64,000 nt of DNA from Chryseobacterium sp. SORGH_AS_0447 (GTDB lineage: Bacteria > Bacteroidota > Bacteroidia > Flavobacteriales > Weeksellaceae). Below are positions 54,147-63,117 of the stretch, in pieces. Location of the stretch: NCBI RefSeq assembly GCF_030818695.1, contig NZ_JAUTAR010000001.1, forward strand, positions 2,226,501 to 2,290,500, read 5' to 3'. A program made the translations under genes and the position numbers. Below the pieces are notes generated by a model. That model was given only the letters and a program-made list of their open reading frames with translations, had not been told where the DNA came from and searched no databases. Position 1 is the first letter of the stretch. Each line of letters opens with the position of its first letter.

Positions 54147-54848
54147 TTAAGTAATTCTAACCGGATTGATGGCAGTTACCCATTCGTTTCTTTTGCACGA
54201 CGGGCAGTGTGCCGGGCCTCTTTCCAGTTTTTCCGTAGTGCCGCAATAGGTGCAGGCATACATCCCGGGGGTAGGAATCTGTACCGATTTCTGATCATAT
54301 TTTTTAGGCTGTACGGGCAACCCGTATTTTACTTCTTCATCAGGATAATAATAAAAGCTGATGTTGCCGTTGGTTTCCAGAATGGCTGTTTTGATTTGGC
54401 CCAAATGTTCTATGCTTTCCTGTCTCATCTCTGCGAAAAATTCATCCTTTGCAAAAGTGTGGCTCTGATTATCCAGTAAAACAAATCGGCCTTCTTCAAT
54501 TACATAGAGCGGCTCTCCTTCAATTACTTTTTCAAACTGTTCGCTTTTGCTGGCCCAGAAAGTAATTAAACGGTATAGAATAATGATTGCCGCAAAAACG
54601 ATTAATGAAACAAAAATTGCGGCATCTTTTGTAAACATCGGATCACCGGCGGCGGAACCCATGGCGATGATAATCGCTACCTCAAAAATTGACAGCTGCC
54701 GTACACCCTTTTTCCCCGTAAGACGCAATACCAAAAGTACCATGCTGAACATCAGCAGGGTTCTGATGATAATTTCCGCAGCAAAACCGAAACTGAGGTC
54801 ACCGATAAAAATTTTTCTAAAATCCAGTTGTATAGACATCCAATTCAT
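54147..54848 (-). CDS. DUF421 (YetF-like) membrane protein with C-terminal zinc ribbon
   Basis: The start was set at 54848; further in-frame ATG codons lie on both sides. The protein has about three membrane helices in the first 110 residues, with LRLTGKKGVRQLSIFEVAIIIAMGSAAGDPM, the DUF421 signature. A soluble domain follows, and then a C-terminal pair of CxxC motifs, CTYCG and CPSCK, forming a likely zinc ribbon or rubredoxin-like knuckle. Typical DUF421 proteins lack this knuckle. Function unknown. Confidence 0.85.
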   Translation of the reverse strand: MNWMSIQLDFRKIFIGDLSFGFAAEIIIRTLLMFSMVLLVLRLTGKKGVRQLSIFEVAIIIAMGSAAGDPMFTKDAAIFVSLIVFAAIIILYRLITFWASKSEQFEKVIEGEPLYVIEEGRFVLLDNQSHTFAKDEFFAEMRQESIEHLGQIKTAILETNGNISFYYYPDEEVKYGLPVQPKKYDQKSVQIPTPGMYACTYCGTTEKLERGPAHCPSCKRNEWVTAINPVRIT

Positions 54849-55194
54849 ACGGCTGATCATGCAAAACATCAGCCATTGCCTCCCTGGCAGCCTTGCAGAG
54901 CGTAGAATAATCGCTATTAATCCTCCCGGATTTTCACATGATTTGCTCCGTAATTGTAATTTCTAGCTATATTTTTTACAACAATTAGAATTGTAGTTAA
55001 GCTAAAAGTGGAGTAATGATATCATCCATAATAGTAAAGTGCTTCTCCAAAAGTACTGATTGTCAGTTAAAAATTTTAACTACAGATTCTTATAATCATT
55101 AGTTTTTTCGCATTTTTTAGGAAAAAGATAAACAAAAGGTACCACAAAAATAAAATAATGTAATATGCTTAAACGTAAAACTGATTAAAATTCA
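54849..55194. other. Divergent promoter region
   Basis: The 346 bases between the divergent DUF421 gene and the surface protein gene are AT-rich. Apart from the -7 element of the surface gene at 55195-55202 I see no site or gene. Confidence 0.4.
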
Positions 55195-55202
55195 TATATT
55201 TG
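55195..55202 (+). promoter_or_regulatory. Bacteroidota -7 promoter element of the surface protein gene
   Basis: TATATTTG is an exact TAnnTTTG match, 21 bases upstream of the GTG start at 55223. No clear -33 TTG was found. Confidence 0.55.
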
Positions 55203-55222
55203 CACCCTTGTAAAACTGTAAA

Positions 55223-57025
55223 GTGACACTTAAAAAACTAATACTTTTAGGGCTATTCTCTATGTCCCTATCTCTCGATGCCCAACAGGCAGTTTCCAGA
55301 ATTTATTCAGATTTCGGTGGTTTTTGGGACAGTTCCAGTACCATACAACCCGATAACAGCCACAACCTCCTTGCTTTCCGATGGGATGCAGACGGAAGCG
55401 GAACGCTTCACGCGCCTATTACGTATAGTACCGGGGTGAATGATGCTGCGCTCACTACGGGCGGAGTGACATTCCAGGCCGGAACTTTCATCTCGCTTCC
55501 GATCTACAATATTCCTACGCCGGGGGGCAGCACTTTTATCGGAGTTGGAAAAATGTACGGAGGAAACGGCAACGTTTCACCGGTGCCCGTAAACAACAAT
55601 ATGGTGGAGTATCTTTCAGACGGAGTAAACGGGCTCGGGCTGGGCTCTGCGATTTTCAATATTCCCCAGGGTTCAAGCATCAGCCTGAATACGATGGGTA
55701 TTGTGGCCGCCTCGATAGGGGATGGTGTGCCGGATCTTATTTTTACCCAGATGGGGAATCCGTCCTCTGCCAATGATACCTATCATTTTGAAGATGTCAA
55801 CGGAAATATTGTAGGAACTACTTATTCGGTTGCTTTCAGCAATGTTCCGAGCATCGGAAGGGCATGCTGGAAATTCTATAATGCCAATGTGAATCCGCCT
55901 GCGTATAATGCCGGGACTTCTTCCGGTTGTGAAAGGGATATCAGGGTACTGGCTGCAGACTGGTCGGAATTCGGTATTACCTCCGCAAATTATCAGCAGG
56001 CCGTAAAGCTTATCCAGTCCTTTTCAGGGACATCGGATCTTGCTTTTATCGGAGCTTATAATAAGGAATCAATTACTTTCGCAGCCAGTATTACGGGAAG
56101 CGTGTTTAATGATAACAATGCCGGAACTCCGGATGGAAACGGCATCGGAGCAGTTGCGCTTAAGCTTTTCAGCAATAATACCGAAATCAGAAACACGGTA
56201 ACCAATGCGTCGGGATTTTATTTTTTTGATAATATCAATACCAATACCAACCAGGGACCATACCGGGTAGATGTAGTGAGCCCATCAGGGTTTCAGGTAG
56301 TGGGGAACAGCGCAGGAACTACTTCTGCCAGCCTTTCCGTTACTTTAAGCAACAGTACGTCCACCGGTAACAATTTCGGAATCAATCAGCCGCCGGTAGC
56401 AGGCAACGATCACTTGTCCGTAGAAAAAAACAATGCTAAAACCTTTTTGCTTACCGGGAACGATTCGGATCCCAATTCCGGAACACTTGTTCCGGCTTCC
56501 ATTAATTTATTACCGCCTTCGGGTGCAGGTAATCTGGTTTACAGCAACGGTTTGGTCAAAGGATTCAGTGTAAATGGTCAGGGAACATGGCAGGTGGATA
56601 ACAGCGGACTGCTTACTTTCACCCCGGTTACCAATTTCTTTAATTCTACGGCTCCTTTCGGCTATACGATTAAAGATGCGGCCAACTTAACGAGCAATCA
56701 GGCAACCGTTACCACAGCGGTCGATTACTGTACAAAACCTGGGTTAACCGGAACTCCCGATACATATGCGGATTTAGGAATATCTACTCATGCATTACGA
56801 TACAAAAACTGGCCGGTAGGTCCTGGCATCAGCAACGGTGGTGTTCCGAACGGTGCTTTGGCATTGGAATCATCAGATAAGGGCTTTGTCATTACCAGGG
56901 TAGCGGATACTTCCGTTATTACAGCTCCGGTAAAAGGAATGGTAGTGTACGACCGCAGTGCACAGTGTATAAAACTCTACAACGGATCGGCTTGGAACTG
57001 TATAAAACGAAGCTGTAATGACTAA
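55223..57025 (+). CDS. Secreted surface protein with SdrD-B-like domain
   Basis: The start is GTG at 55223, giving a signal peptide that ends SLDAQQ. The 600-residue product has an N-terminal region of about 270 residues of unknown fold. An SdrD B-like domain follows at about 290-385, with GSVFNDNNAGTPDGNGIGAV and FYFFDNI. Then comes a cadherin/Ig-like segment starting NQPPVAGNDHLSVEKNNAKT, and a C-terminal module of about 75 residues with GALALESSDKGFVI and GMVVYD...KLYNGSAWNCI. That module recurs in the next protein. The architecture suggests an adhesin or cell-surface protein, but no type IX C-terminal sorting domain was recognised. Confidence 0.8.
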   Translation: MTLKKLILLGLFSMSLSLDAQQAVSRIYSDFGGFWDSSSTIQPDNSHNLLAFRWDADGSGTLHAPITYSTGVNDAALTTGGVTFQAGTFISLPIYNIPTPGGSTFIGVGKMYGGNGNVSPVPVNNNMVEYLSDGVNGLGLGSAIFNIPQGSSISLNTMGIVAASIGDGVPDLIFTQMGNPSSANDTYHFEDVNGNIVGTTYSVAFSNVPSIGRACWKFYNANVNPPAYNAGTSSGCERDIRVLAADWSEFGITSANYQQAVKLIQSFSGTSDLAFIGAYNKESITFAASITGSVFNDNNAGTPDGNGIGAVALKLFSNNTEIRNTVTNASGFYFFDNINTNTNQGPYRVDVVSPSGFQVVGNSAGTTSASLSVTLSNSTSTGNNFGINQPPVAGNDHLSVEKNNAKTFLLTGNDSDPNSGTLVPASINLLPPSGAGNLVYSNGLVKGFSVNGQGTWQVDNSGLLTFTPVTNFFNSTAPFGYTIKDAANLTSNQATVTTAVDYCTKPGLTGTPDTYADLGISTHALRYKNWPVGPGISNGGVPNGALALESSDKGFVITRVADTSVITAPVKGMVVYDRSAQCIKLYNGSAWNCIKRSCND

Positions 57026-57044
57026 AACCTTTATTAAATCAATC

Positions 57045-57602
57045 ATGAGAAAATATATTATCCTGTTTTTGGGAATCGGAAATCTTATAAGCGCTCAGGT
57101 TTCGATTGGGAAACAGTCGCTTACGGGAAGCAGCTCTGTGCTGGAATTTTCCGGAATGACACAGACGACCGCTCCGGATGATGCAGAAACAGCAAACAGC
57201 AAAGGGCTTATTGTTCCTGCCGTAGCAGTTTCTCCCGTTTTTACTGCAGTTAATCCTTCCACCAATCACCCGCAGAACGGAACCTTTTTATTTGATATTC
57301 AGACCCAGAAGGTCAGAATGTTTGAGAACGGAAACTGGTCGGATATGACGGATACCGGAAGTTCTTCATCTGTAATTCCTGTAACGGGAACTGAAGCAAG
57401 CAATGGTGTCATTATCGGTTCATCATCAAGCAGTGCCAAAGGAGCTTTGGTGTTGGAATCTACTAATAAGGCGATGATTCTTCCGCATATTAAGAATCCG
57501 CATTCAACCGTTAAAAGCCCGTATCCCGGAATGATGTGCTTCGATACCGTCAGCAAATCCATTGCGGTGTTCGACGGAAGCAAGTGGAGCTACTGGAAAT
57601 AA
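57045..57602 (+). CDS. Secreted protein sharing a C-terminal module with the upstream surface protein
   Basis: The frame opens at 57018, where ATG overlaps the upstream stop (ATGACTAA), but the ATG at 57045 gives the cleaner signal peptide (RKYIILFLGIGNLISAQ). I prefer 57045; coupling from 57018 remains possible. The 185-residue product has no named domain. Its last 60 residues (GALVLESTNKAMILP, then GMMCFDTVSKSIAVFDG) mirror the end of the upstream protein, so the pair look like duplicated modules and are surely cotranscribed. A surface or adhesion role is likely but unproven. Confidence 0.78.
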   Translation: MRKYIILFLGIGNLISAQVSIGKQSLTGSSSVLEFSGMTQTTAPDDAETANSKGLIVPAVAVSPVFTAVNPSTNHPQNGTFLFDIQTQKVRMFENGNWSDMTDTGSSSSVIPVTGTEASNGVIIGSSSSSAKGALVLESTNKAMILPHIKNPHSTVKSPYPGMMCFDTVSKSIAVFDGSKWSYWK

Positions 57603-57630
57603 TTACCTCTGAACTTTCACCATAAAAAAT

Positions 57631-57658
57631 GACCTCCGGACTTTTTAGTCCGGAGGTC
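57631..57658 (-). terminator. Terminator between convergent genes, T-run on the minus strand
   Basis: A perfect 12-base stem (57631-57642 with 57647-57658). The A-run at 57625-57629 gives a T-run on the minus strand, so it mainly ends the receiver gene. It may also stop the surface protein transcript. Confidence 0.85.
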
Positions 57659-57679
57659 AATATATTAATAAGCGACGGA

Positions 57680-58051
57680 TCAGCTTTTCTGAAGATTGCC
57701 AATCAGGTTTTCAATTTTAACGATTACGTCATCAATGTCAAAAGGTTTTGATACGAATACATCTGCTTCACAGGAATTAATGACATGGGCTTCCTTGGCG
57801 TGCGCACTGATGATCATAACAGGAGTATTTGATGTCAGGGGATCTGCTTTCAGCTCATTGCACAGATCAGTTCCCAAGCCGTCAGGCAATCTTACATCCA
57901 GGATGAATATATCCGGAACTACGGATTTATCTCTTTTATTGAACGCTTCCGCAGTGGAAAAAGAACGCACATCATAGTTTTCAAATGACAGGAGCAACTG
58001 CAATGCATCTCTGATGCCTGTCTCATCTTCAACGATAAAAATTGTTTTCAT
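57680..58051 (-). CDS. Stand-alone receiver-domain response regulator
   Basis: From the ATG at 58051 the 123-residue product is one receiver domain: acidic pair in IVEDE, phospho-acceptor Asp in FILDVRLPDG, Ser in IISAH and Lys in VSKPFD. The frame extends 10 codons upstream to a TTG. There is no output domain. It is the third single-receiver gene within 13 kb. It is followed by a strong terminator. Partner kinases could be the PAS kinase 3.8 kb away or kinases outside the window. Confidence 0.88.
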   Translation of the reverse strand: MKTIFIVEDETGIRDALQLLLSFENYDVRSFSTAEAFNKRDKSVVPDIFILDVRLPDGLGTDLCNELKADPLTSNTPVMIISAHAKEAHVINSCEADVFVSKPFDIDDVIVKIENLIGNLQKS

Positions 58052-58173
58052 AATACTGTTGGCTGGCAAAAACAAAGCCAATCTTCACGTAATGAAACAA
58101 ATTTTTCATCACTTGTTTTAAATTTAGCTTTCAGAATATGAAATCAGCCTTATCCGGAGATCATAAGAAGAAA

Positions 58174-59124
58174 CTATTTTTCAGCCATAACGGTATTTCT
58201 GTTTTTTATCAGGTTCAGAAGTTTCATTGCTGCCATTGTTCCCATACTGAAGCCGTCGTTAATGACGCATTCATACGATTCGTCCAGATATTTGGGAAGG
58301 ATCCCTTCGGTAATCGCCACGACTTTTACAGCGGAAGTCTGTACTTTCTTTTTGATAAGGGAGCTGTGAAGTCCGGCGAGTGTTTCGTCGCTCATGGCAA
58401 AATAGCCGTCGAAGGTTTCGTAATCCAGAATGATGTTTAATTTTTCCTTTACATTATCAGCCGATTCACAATAAATAACTTTATATTCAATTTCCGGATG
58501 TATACTTATCTTTTGCAGGAAAAAATCCCGTCTTGCCTGGGTAATTTCAAGATTTTCGTCTCCGAAAATGGCAAGGATCTTTTTACAGCCGCTATCAATC
58601 AGCTTTTCAGCCGCCGCTTCCGCATACATTTTATTGTCAAAAATAATCTCTTCAAAAAAGCTTTGCGGAATTGTCTTATCGAAAATAACGGCGGGAACTT
58701 CAATTTCCTTTATTTTCTGAAGGTGCGAAAGGTCTTTGGTATGCCTGGTAAGTGAAATCAGGATCCCGTCGACCCTTGAGTTGATGCAGGTAATGATATT
58801 TTCTTCCTCCATGCTGAGGGATTCCTCTGACGAAAGCACAAAGAAATGATATCCTTCCCGGTGAAGAACGGAAGATATTCCTTTAATAATTGAAGGAATA
58901 AAAAACATCGACATTTCCGGAATAATCAGGCCGATAACTTTAGAAGACTTTTTCCGGAAATTGATAGCAAAATCGTTGGGAACATAATTAAAAGTAGCCG
59001 CTGTTTCCTTTACCCGCACCTTTACGGCATGGCTGATATCAGGGTGATCTTTAAGGGCTCGGGATACCGTGGAAACGCTGATATTAAGCATTTCAGCAAT
59101 ATCTTTTATAGTGACTCTTTTCAT
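58174..59124 (-). CDS. LacI family transcriptional regulator
   Basis: The 316-residue protein has an N-terminal LacI helix-turn-helix (TIKDIAEMLNISVSTVSRAL, residues 5-24). The hinge helix region is followed by a periplasmic-binding-protein-like sugar-sensing domain (about 60-310, with KVIGLIIPEMS and VDGILISLTRHTKD). It is transcribed divergently from a TonB-dependent receptor, GH100 enzyme, kinase and transporter. The 242-base gap between contains a palindrome of LacI operator type at 59252. It most likely represses or activates this sugar locus in response to a sugar or phosphosugar; the ligand is not readable. Confidence 0.93.
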   Translation of the reverse strand: MKRVTIKDIAEMLNISVSTVSRALKDHPDISHAVKVRVKETAATFNYVPNDFAINFRKKSSKVIGLIIPEMSMFFIPSIIKGISSVLHREGYHFFVLSSEESLSMEEENIITCINSRVDGILISLTRHTKDLSHLQKIKEIEVPAVIFDKTIPQSFFEEIIFDNKMYAEAAAEKLIDSGCKKILAIFGDENLEITQARRDFFLQKISIHPEIEYKVIYCESADNVKEKLNIILDYETFDGYFAMSDETLAGLHSSLIKKKVQTSAVKVVAITEGILPKYLDESYECVINDGFSMGTMAAMKLLNLIKNRNTVMAEK

Positions 59125-59251
59125 TTTTGGGTTAATGGAGGCTATTTTTGGGTTAATTTAGTGATATTTAGAGGCTAAAATTAAGTTAAAAATTGTTAAT
59201 ATTTTAAAAATAAAAGTTAACAAAAAGTTAAAATAAAAATAAGTTATCCAC

Positions 59252-59275
59252 CGCAAACGTTTGCGCAAACGGTTG
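59252..59275. promoter_or_regulatory. LacI-type operator palindrome
   Basis: CGCAAACGTTTGCG (59252-59265) is a perfect 14-base palindrome with the central CG typical of LacI/GalR sites. It runs into a second near-palindrome, CAAACGGTTG (59266-59275). It lies between the LacI gene and the divergent receptor gene, so it can control both. Confidence 0.8.
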
Positions 59276-59366
59276 AAATTAATACTAATTTAACACAACC
59301 GATAAACCGTATTTTGCATTGGGTAAAAAAAATACTTTTAGACCATAATTAAAAACTCCTAAAAAT

Positions 59367-61790
59367 ATGGAATCAAAAATTTTTACCAGACTGCTGATTT
59401 TCGGTGCGATGAATACCGCCGCATTTATGTTCTCCCAGAGTACGGAAAATGATACAATTACTAGAGGCAAAGCCATCGACGAGGTGGTGGTTACCGGAAA
59501 TGCAAATCCGAAAGCCTCCATCAAAACCAGTACTTCGATCTCTACTTTGAAGATGAAAGACATAGAAAATGCAGCACCGAGAACGACCGCAGAGATCTTC
59601 CGTACCATTCCGGGAATCCGTTCCGAATCTTCGGGAGGTGAAGGAAACTCGAACATTACCGTAAGAGGGGTTCCGGTTTCTGCAGGAGGTTCAAGATATT
59701 TGCTGATCCAGGAAGACGGGCTACCGGTAATGCAGTTTGGGGATATTGCTTTCGGTACCCAGGATCAGTTTACTAGATTTGATTCCTTTGTTTCCAGAGT
59801 AGAAGCCTTAAGAGGAGGTTCTGCATCCGTTTTTGCCAGCAATTCTCCGGCGGGGATTATTAATTTCATTACCAAAACAGGGGAGAAGGAAGGCGGAAGC
59901 ATCACTCAGCAGATGGGCCTTAATTATAAGAATTACAGAACGGATTTCGATTACGGAACCCGGATCGCAGAAGGAACTTATGCAGCAGTGGGCGGATTCT
60001 ACCGCATTGGTGACGGACCGAGAAAAACCGGATTCAATTCCAACAACGGAGGACAGTTCAGGCTTTCCTTACTTAAAAAATTCGATCGCGGAAGCTTCAG
60101 GGTGTATGCTAAATTTCTGGATGACCGAACCGCTGCTTACATGCCGATGCCAGTAAGCGTTACCGGATCAGATTCGGATCCGAAATGGTCTTCTTTACCA
60201 AGCTATAACATCCTTACTGGTGCTTTGCAGACGATCAATCTTCAGCATGACCGTACATTAGGAAACGACGGAAATATCTCTAACAGCGATATTGCAGACG
60301 GAATGCATTCCATTTCAAAAACCATCGGTGCCGAATTTAATTATGATTTAGGAGAAGGATGGAAGTTTGACGAAAAGATCCGCTATTCGGCCAATAACGG
60401 ACAGTTCATTGCTCCTTTTCCTGCCAGTGTAAGCAAAGGAAGTGATTTCTTTACTGCAGGAAACTTTACCAATTTCGGAAGTGCTGTATACGCAGGAACC
60501 AATACGCCGGTGGACATGAATGCCTATTATATGAAATTGGCCCTGTTTAATGTAAAGCTTAACAATTTCAATAATTTTGTGAATGATTTCAGCATCAGCA
60601 AAAAATGGGATGGGGTAAAGTTCAACGCAGGATTGTACAAATCTACCCAGAACATTAACATGTCATGGGAGTGGAACAATTACATTCAGGAAGTAAGCGA
60701 TAATAATGCAAGACTGGTAGATGTGAAAAATACATCAGGTACATTGATTACCGATCACGGTCTGCTGAACTACGGAATGAAAGACTGGGGCAACCTGAAA
60801 AGGGATTACAATACAAAATATGATATTACCGCTCCACACGCTCAGGTGGAAATCAACGCTACCGATAAACTGACGATTGATGCAGGCGCAAGATACGACA
60901 TCGGAAAAGTAACAGGCTATTTCTCCGGCGCTAATGTAACTTACACGAGCCGTGATATGAACGGAAACGGAGTGATCGATATTCCTGAACAGATGGTGGG
61001 TTCAAACGATAACATCATCGTTCCTGTAAACTACCGCTATGGAATCTTCGGATATTCCGTAGGAGCGAACTATGCGCTGAACAATAAGAACGCCGTTTTT
61101 GCAAGAGTGAGCCAGGGAGGAAGCGCCTCGGCGGACCGGATTTTATTTTCCGGATACAACTATACCAATAACGATGATCCGGCACTGGATGCGGTAAAAG
61201 TAAATAAAGTAAACCAGGTGGAAGCGGGATACAAACTGAGAGGTGCAGGTTACTTCCTGAATACCACACTCTTCTATGCCGGGACAAAAGAAGCCAATTA
61301 CGAAGCAACCACCCAGAGAAAAACGGAAAATAAATACCAGTCGCTGGGAGTGGAGCTTGACGGATATTACAGAATCAGCAAAAGTTTTGACGTAAAAGCA
61401 GGGCTTACTTATACCCATGCCGAAATCAAAAATGCGCTTGATCCTACCATTATCGGGAACATGCCGAGAAGAACACCGAAGTTTATGTATTCTGTAAATC
61501 CTAATTTCAATATGGATAAACTGAACATCGGATTCTATCTGATCGGTGCGACAAAAGCATACACCCAGGATTCCAACAAGCTGATGATGCCGGGCTACGC
61601 GATCGTAAACCCTTATGTTTCTTACCAGGTGATGAAAAATCTTTCCGTAAGCGTAAATGCGAACAATGTCTTTAATACCATCGCAGTTACGGAAGCAGAA
61701 GAGGGTTCTATCGTTGGCGGAAACGGTATCGTACGGGCCAGAACTCTTCCCGGAAGCACATACAGCGCAAGCGTAAAATTTGACTTTTAA
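59367..61790 (+). CDS. TonB-dependent receptor of the sugar locus
   Basis: The 807-residue protein has a signal peptide (MFSQS cleavage near 25), a TonB box-like DEVVVTG at about 38-44, a plug domain (about 50-170, with ITVRGVPVSAGGSRYLLIQEDGLPV and VEALRGGSASVFAS) and a C-terminal barrel ending in SVKFDF. There is no N-terminal carboxypeptidase-like domain and no SusD gene beside it, so it is not a classic SusC. It is closer to siderophore- or disaccharide-type receptors. The locus context suggests import of a small sugar, probably sucrose. The palindromic operator lies 90 bases upstream. Confidence 0.92.
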   Translation: MESKIFTRLLIFGAMNTAAFMFSQSTENDTITRGKAIDEVVVTGNANPKASIKTSTSISTLKMKDIENAAPRTTAEIFRTIPGIRSESSGGEGNSNITVRGVPVSAGGSRYLLIQEDGLPVMQFGDIAFGTQDQFTRFDSFVSRVEALRGGSASVFASNSPAGIINFITKTGEKEGGSITQQMGLNYKNYRTDFDYGTRIAEGTYAAVGGFYRIGDGPRKTGFNSNNGGQFRLSLLKKFDRGSFRVYAKFLDDRTAAYMPMPVSVTGSDSDPKWSSLPSYNILTGALQTINLQHDRTLGNDGNISNSDIADGMHSISKTIGAEFNYDLGEGWKFDEKIRYSANNGQFIAPFPASVSKGSDFFTAGNFTNFGSAVYAGTNTPVDMNAYYMKLALFNVKLNNFNNFVNDFSISKKWDGVKFNAGLYKSTQNINMSWEWNNYIQEVSDNNARLVDVKNTSGTLITDHGLLNYGMKDWGNLKRDYNTKYDITAPHAQVEINATDKLTIDAGARYDIGKVTGYFSGANVTYTSRDMNGNGVIDIPEQMVGSNDNIIVPVNYRYGIFGYSVGANYALNNKNAVFARVSQGGSASADRILFSGYNYTNNDDPALDAVKVNKVNQVEAGYKLRGAGYFLNTTLFYAGTKEANYEATTQRKTENKYQSLGVELDGYYRISKSFDVKAGLTYTHAEIKNALDPTIIGNMPRRTPKFMYSVNPNFNMDKLNIGFYLIGATKAYTQDSNKLMMPGYAIVNPYVSYQVMKNLSVSVNANNVFNTIAVTEAEEGSIVGGNGIVRARTLPGSTYSASVKFDF

Positions 61791-61802
61791 TAATTTACAC
61801 CC

Positions 61803-61836
61803 GTGGAATGAGCCGTAAGGTTCATTCCACATTTTT
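61803..61836 (+). terminator. Hairpin with T-run between receptor and GH100 gene (possible partial terminator)
   Basis: A 12-base stem with one G-T pair (61803-61814 with 61819-61830), a GTAA loop and five T. It lies only 13 bases before the GH100 start at 61850, inside what otherwise looks like one operon. It may reduce read-through so that the receptor is made in excess. Confidence 0.75.
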
Positions 61837-61849
61837 CAAAAACAGCATT

Positions 61850-62971
61850 ATGTTTAAACAAGAAGCCATTGAAGTTATCAGAAAAGCCATTACCGAAGAA
61901 GGTATTCTGGCCTCTGCACAGCAGCGGGACAATTATGCGAGGGTATGGGCAAGAGATTCCATGATGACGGGATACGCAGGAATTCTGATCAACGACGGCG
62001 AAATTCTTGCCGGACTGGAAAAATCGATCCTTACTCTGGCCAAGCATCAGGCAGAAAACGGACAGATCCCTTCCAATGTGGTAAATGGCAAAGCAAGTTA
62101 CGGAACGCACGTTGGCAGGACCGATGCAACGACCTGGTGGATCGTTACCACCTGCGAATACCTGAAGCAGCCAGGAAAAGAAGTTCTTAAAAGCCAGCTT
62201 CAGCAGCCGGTTTACCAGGCGCTTTCCTGCCTGAAAACCTGGGAATACAACCAGCGGGGACTCGTATACAGCCCATTGGGCGGAAACTGGGCAGACGAGT
62301 ACGTAACGTCCGGATATACTTTATACGATAATGTCCTGCGCTACTGGGCACTGAAAAATGCCGCAGAAATTTATAATGATGAAAAACTAAAGGCAGAGGC
62401 CGTAAACACACAACAACTGATACAGGAAAACTTTTATAAAACGGATTCTAATTCCGGAAAATACCATGAAACTGCATATGCCAAAACGCAGGCAAAGCCT
62501 TATTTCTGGGCTTCCCTGAATGCCAATGGCTACGACGACCGGTTCGACCTGGCCGGAAATGCCCTGGCTATCCTCTTGGATTTTGACCTGGATTTTAATG
62601 CTTTTTCAGATTTTCTGGAATCGGTGCATCAGGAATTCAACCACTGGATGCTGCCTGTTTTTTATCCGGTTATTTACCCGGGGGATGACGACTGGCGGCT
62701 ACTGGAAAACAACTACAGCTACAGTTTCAAGAACGAACCACATCATTTCCATAACGGAGGATCGTGGCCGATCTTTCTGGGCTGGCTCTGTCTCGGGCTT
62801 AAAAGAAAAGGGTTTCATGAGATTCCCGGAAAAATCCTGGCTCAATACGAAGCACTGATGCAGGAGAAAGGAGAGCATTTCAGGGAATATTATTCTACAG
62901 ATAAATTACTGCCGTTAGGAACGGATCAGCTGTGCTTTTCAGCATCAGGATATCTTTTGATGACAAACTAA
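61850..62971 (+). CDS. GH100-like glycoside hydrolase (neutral/alkaline invertase type)
   Basis: The start is the ATG at 61850, because the upstream frame would run through the hairpin. The 373-residue product is an (alpha/alpha)6-type enzyme with blocks WARDSMMTGYAGILINDGE, GRTDATTWWI, and HNGGSWPIFLGWLCLGLKRKG. The last matches the HNGGSWP motif of plant neutral invertases (GH100), which hydrolyse sucrose. There is no signal peptide, so it is cytosolic. It sits between the receptor and a kinase gene. A related amylo-glucosidase-type fold cannot be excluded, but the transporter downstream also favours sucrose. Confidence 0.72.
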   Translation: MFKQEAIEVIRKAITEEGILASAQQRDNYARVWARDSMMTGYAGILINDGEILAGLEKSILTLAKHQAENGQIPSNVVNGKASYGTHVGRTDATTWWIVTTCEYLKQPGKEVLKSQLQQPVYQALSCLKTWEYNQRGLVYSPLGGNWADEYVTSGYTLYDNVLRYWALKNAAEIYNDEKLKAEAVNTQQLIQENFYKTDSNSGKYHETAYAKTQAKPYFWASLNANGYDDRFDLAGNALAILLDFDLDFNAFSDFLESVHQEFNHWMLPVFYPVIYPGDDDWRLLENNYSYSFKNEPHHFHNGGSWPIFLGWLCLGLKRKGFHEIPGKILAQYEALMQEKGEHFREYYSTDKLLPLGTDQLCFSASGYLLMTN

Positions 62972-63117
62972 AATTAAATGAAAGTTGCAAAAGCTTTAGA
63001 TCTGCTTCATCAAGTTGATGAGCATGGTCGGAGCAATTTCGAACTTGAAAACAGGCAGTAGTAAAAAAATCTTTGCGCTTTTTGTGTTAAACCTAACCAC
63101 CAATAAAAAATGACAAA

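Noticed and set aside
62978..63061. 27-codon frame between the GH100-like gene and the kinase gene
   Set aside because: No hydrophobic, metal-binding or conserved pattern; too short to support on its own.
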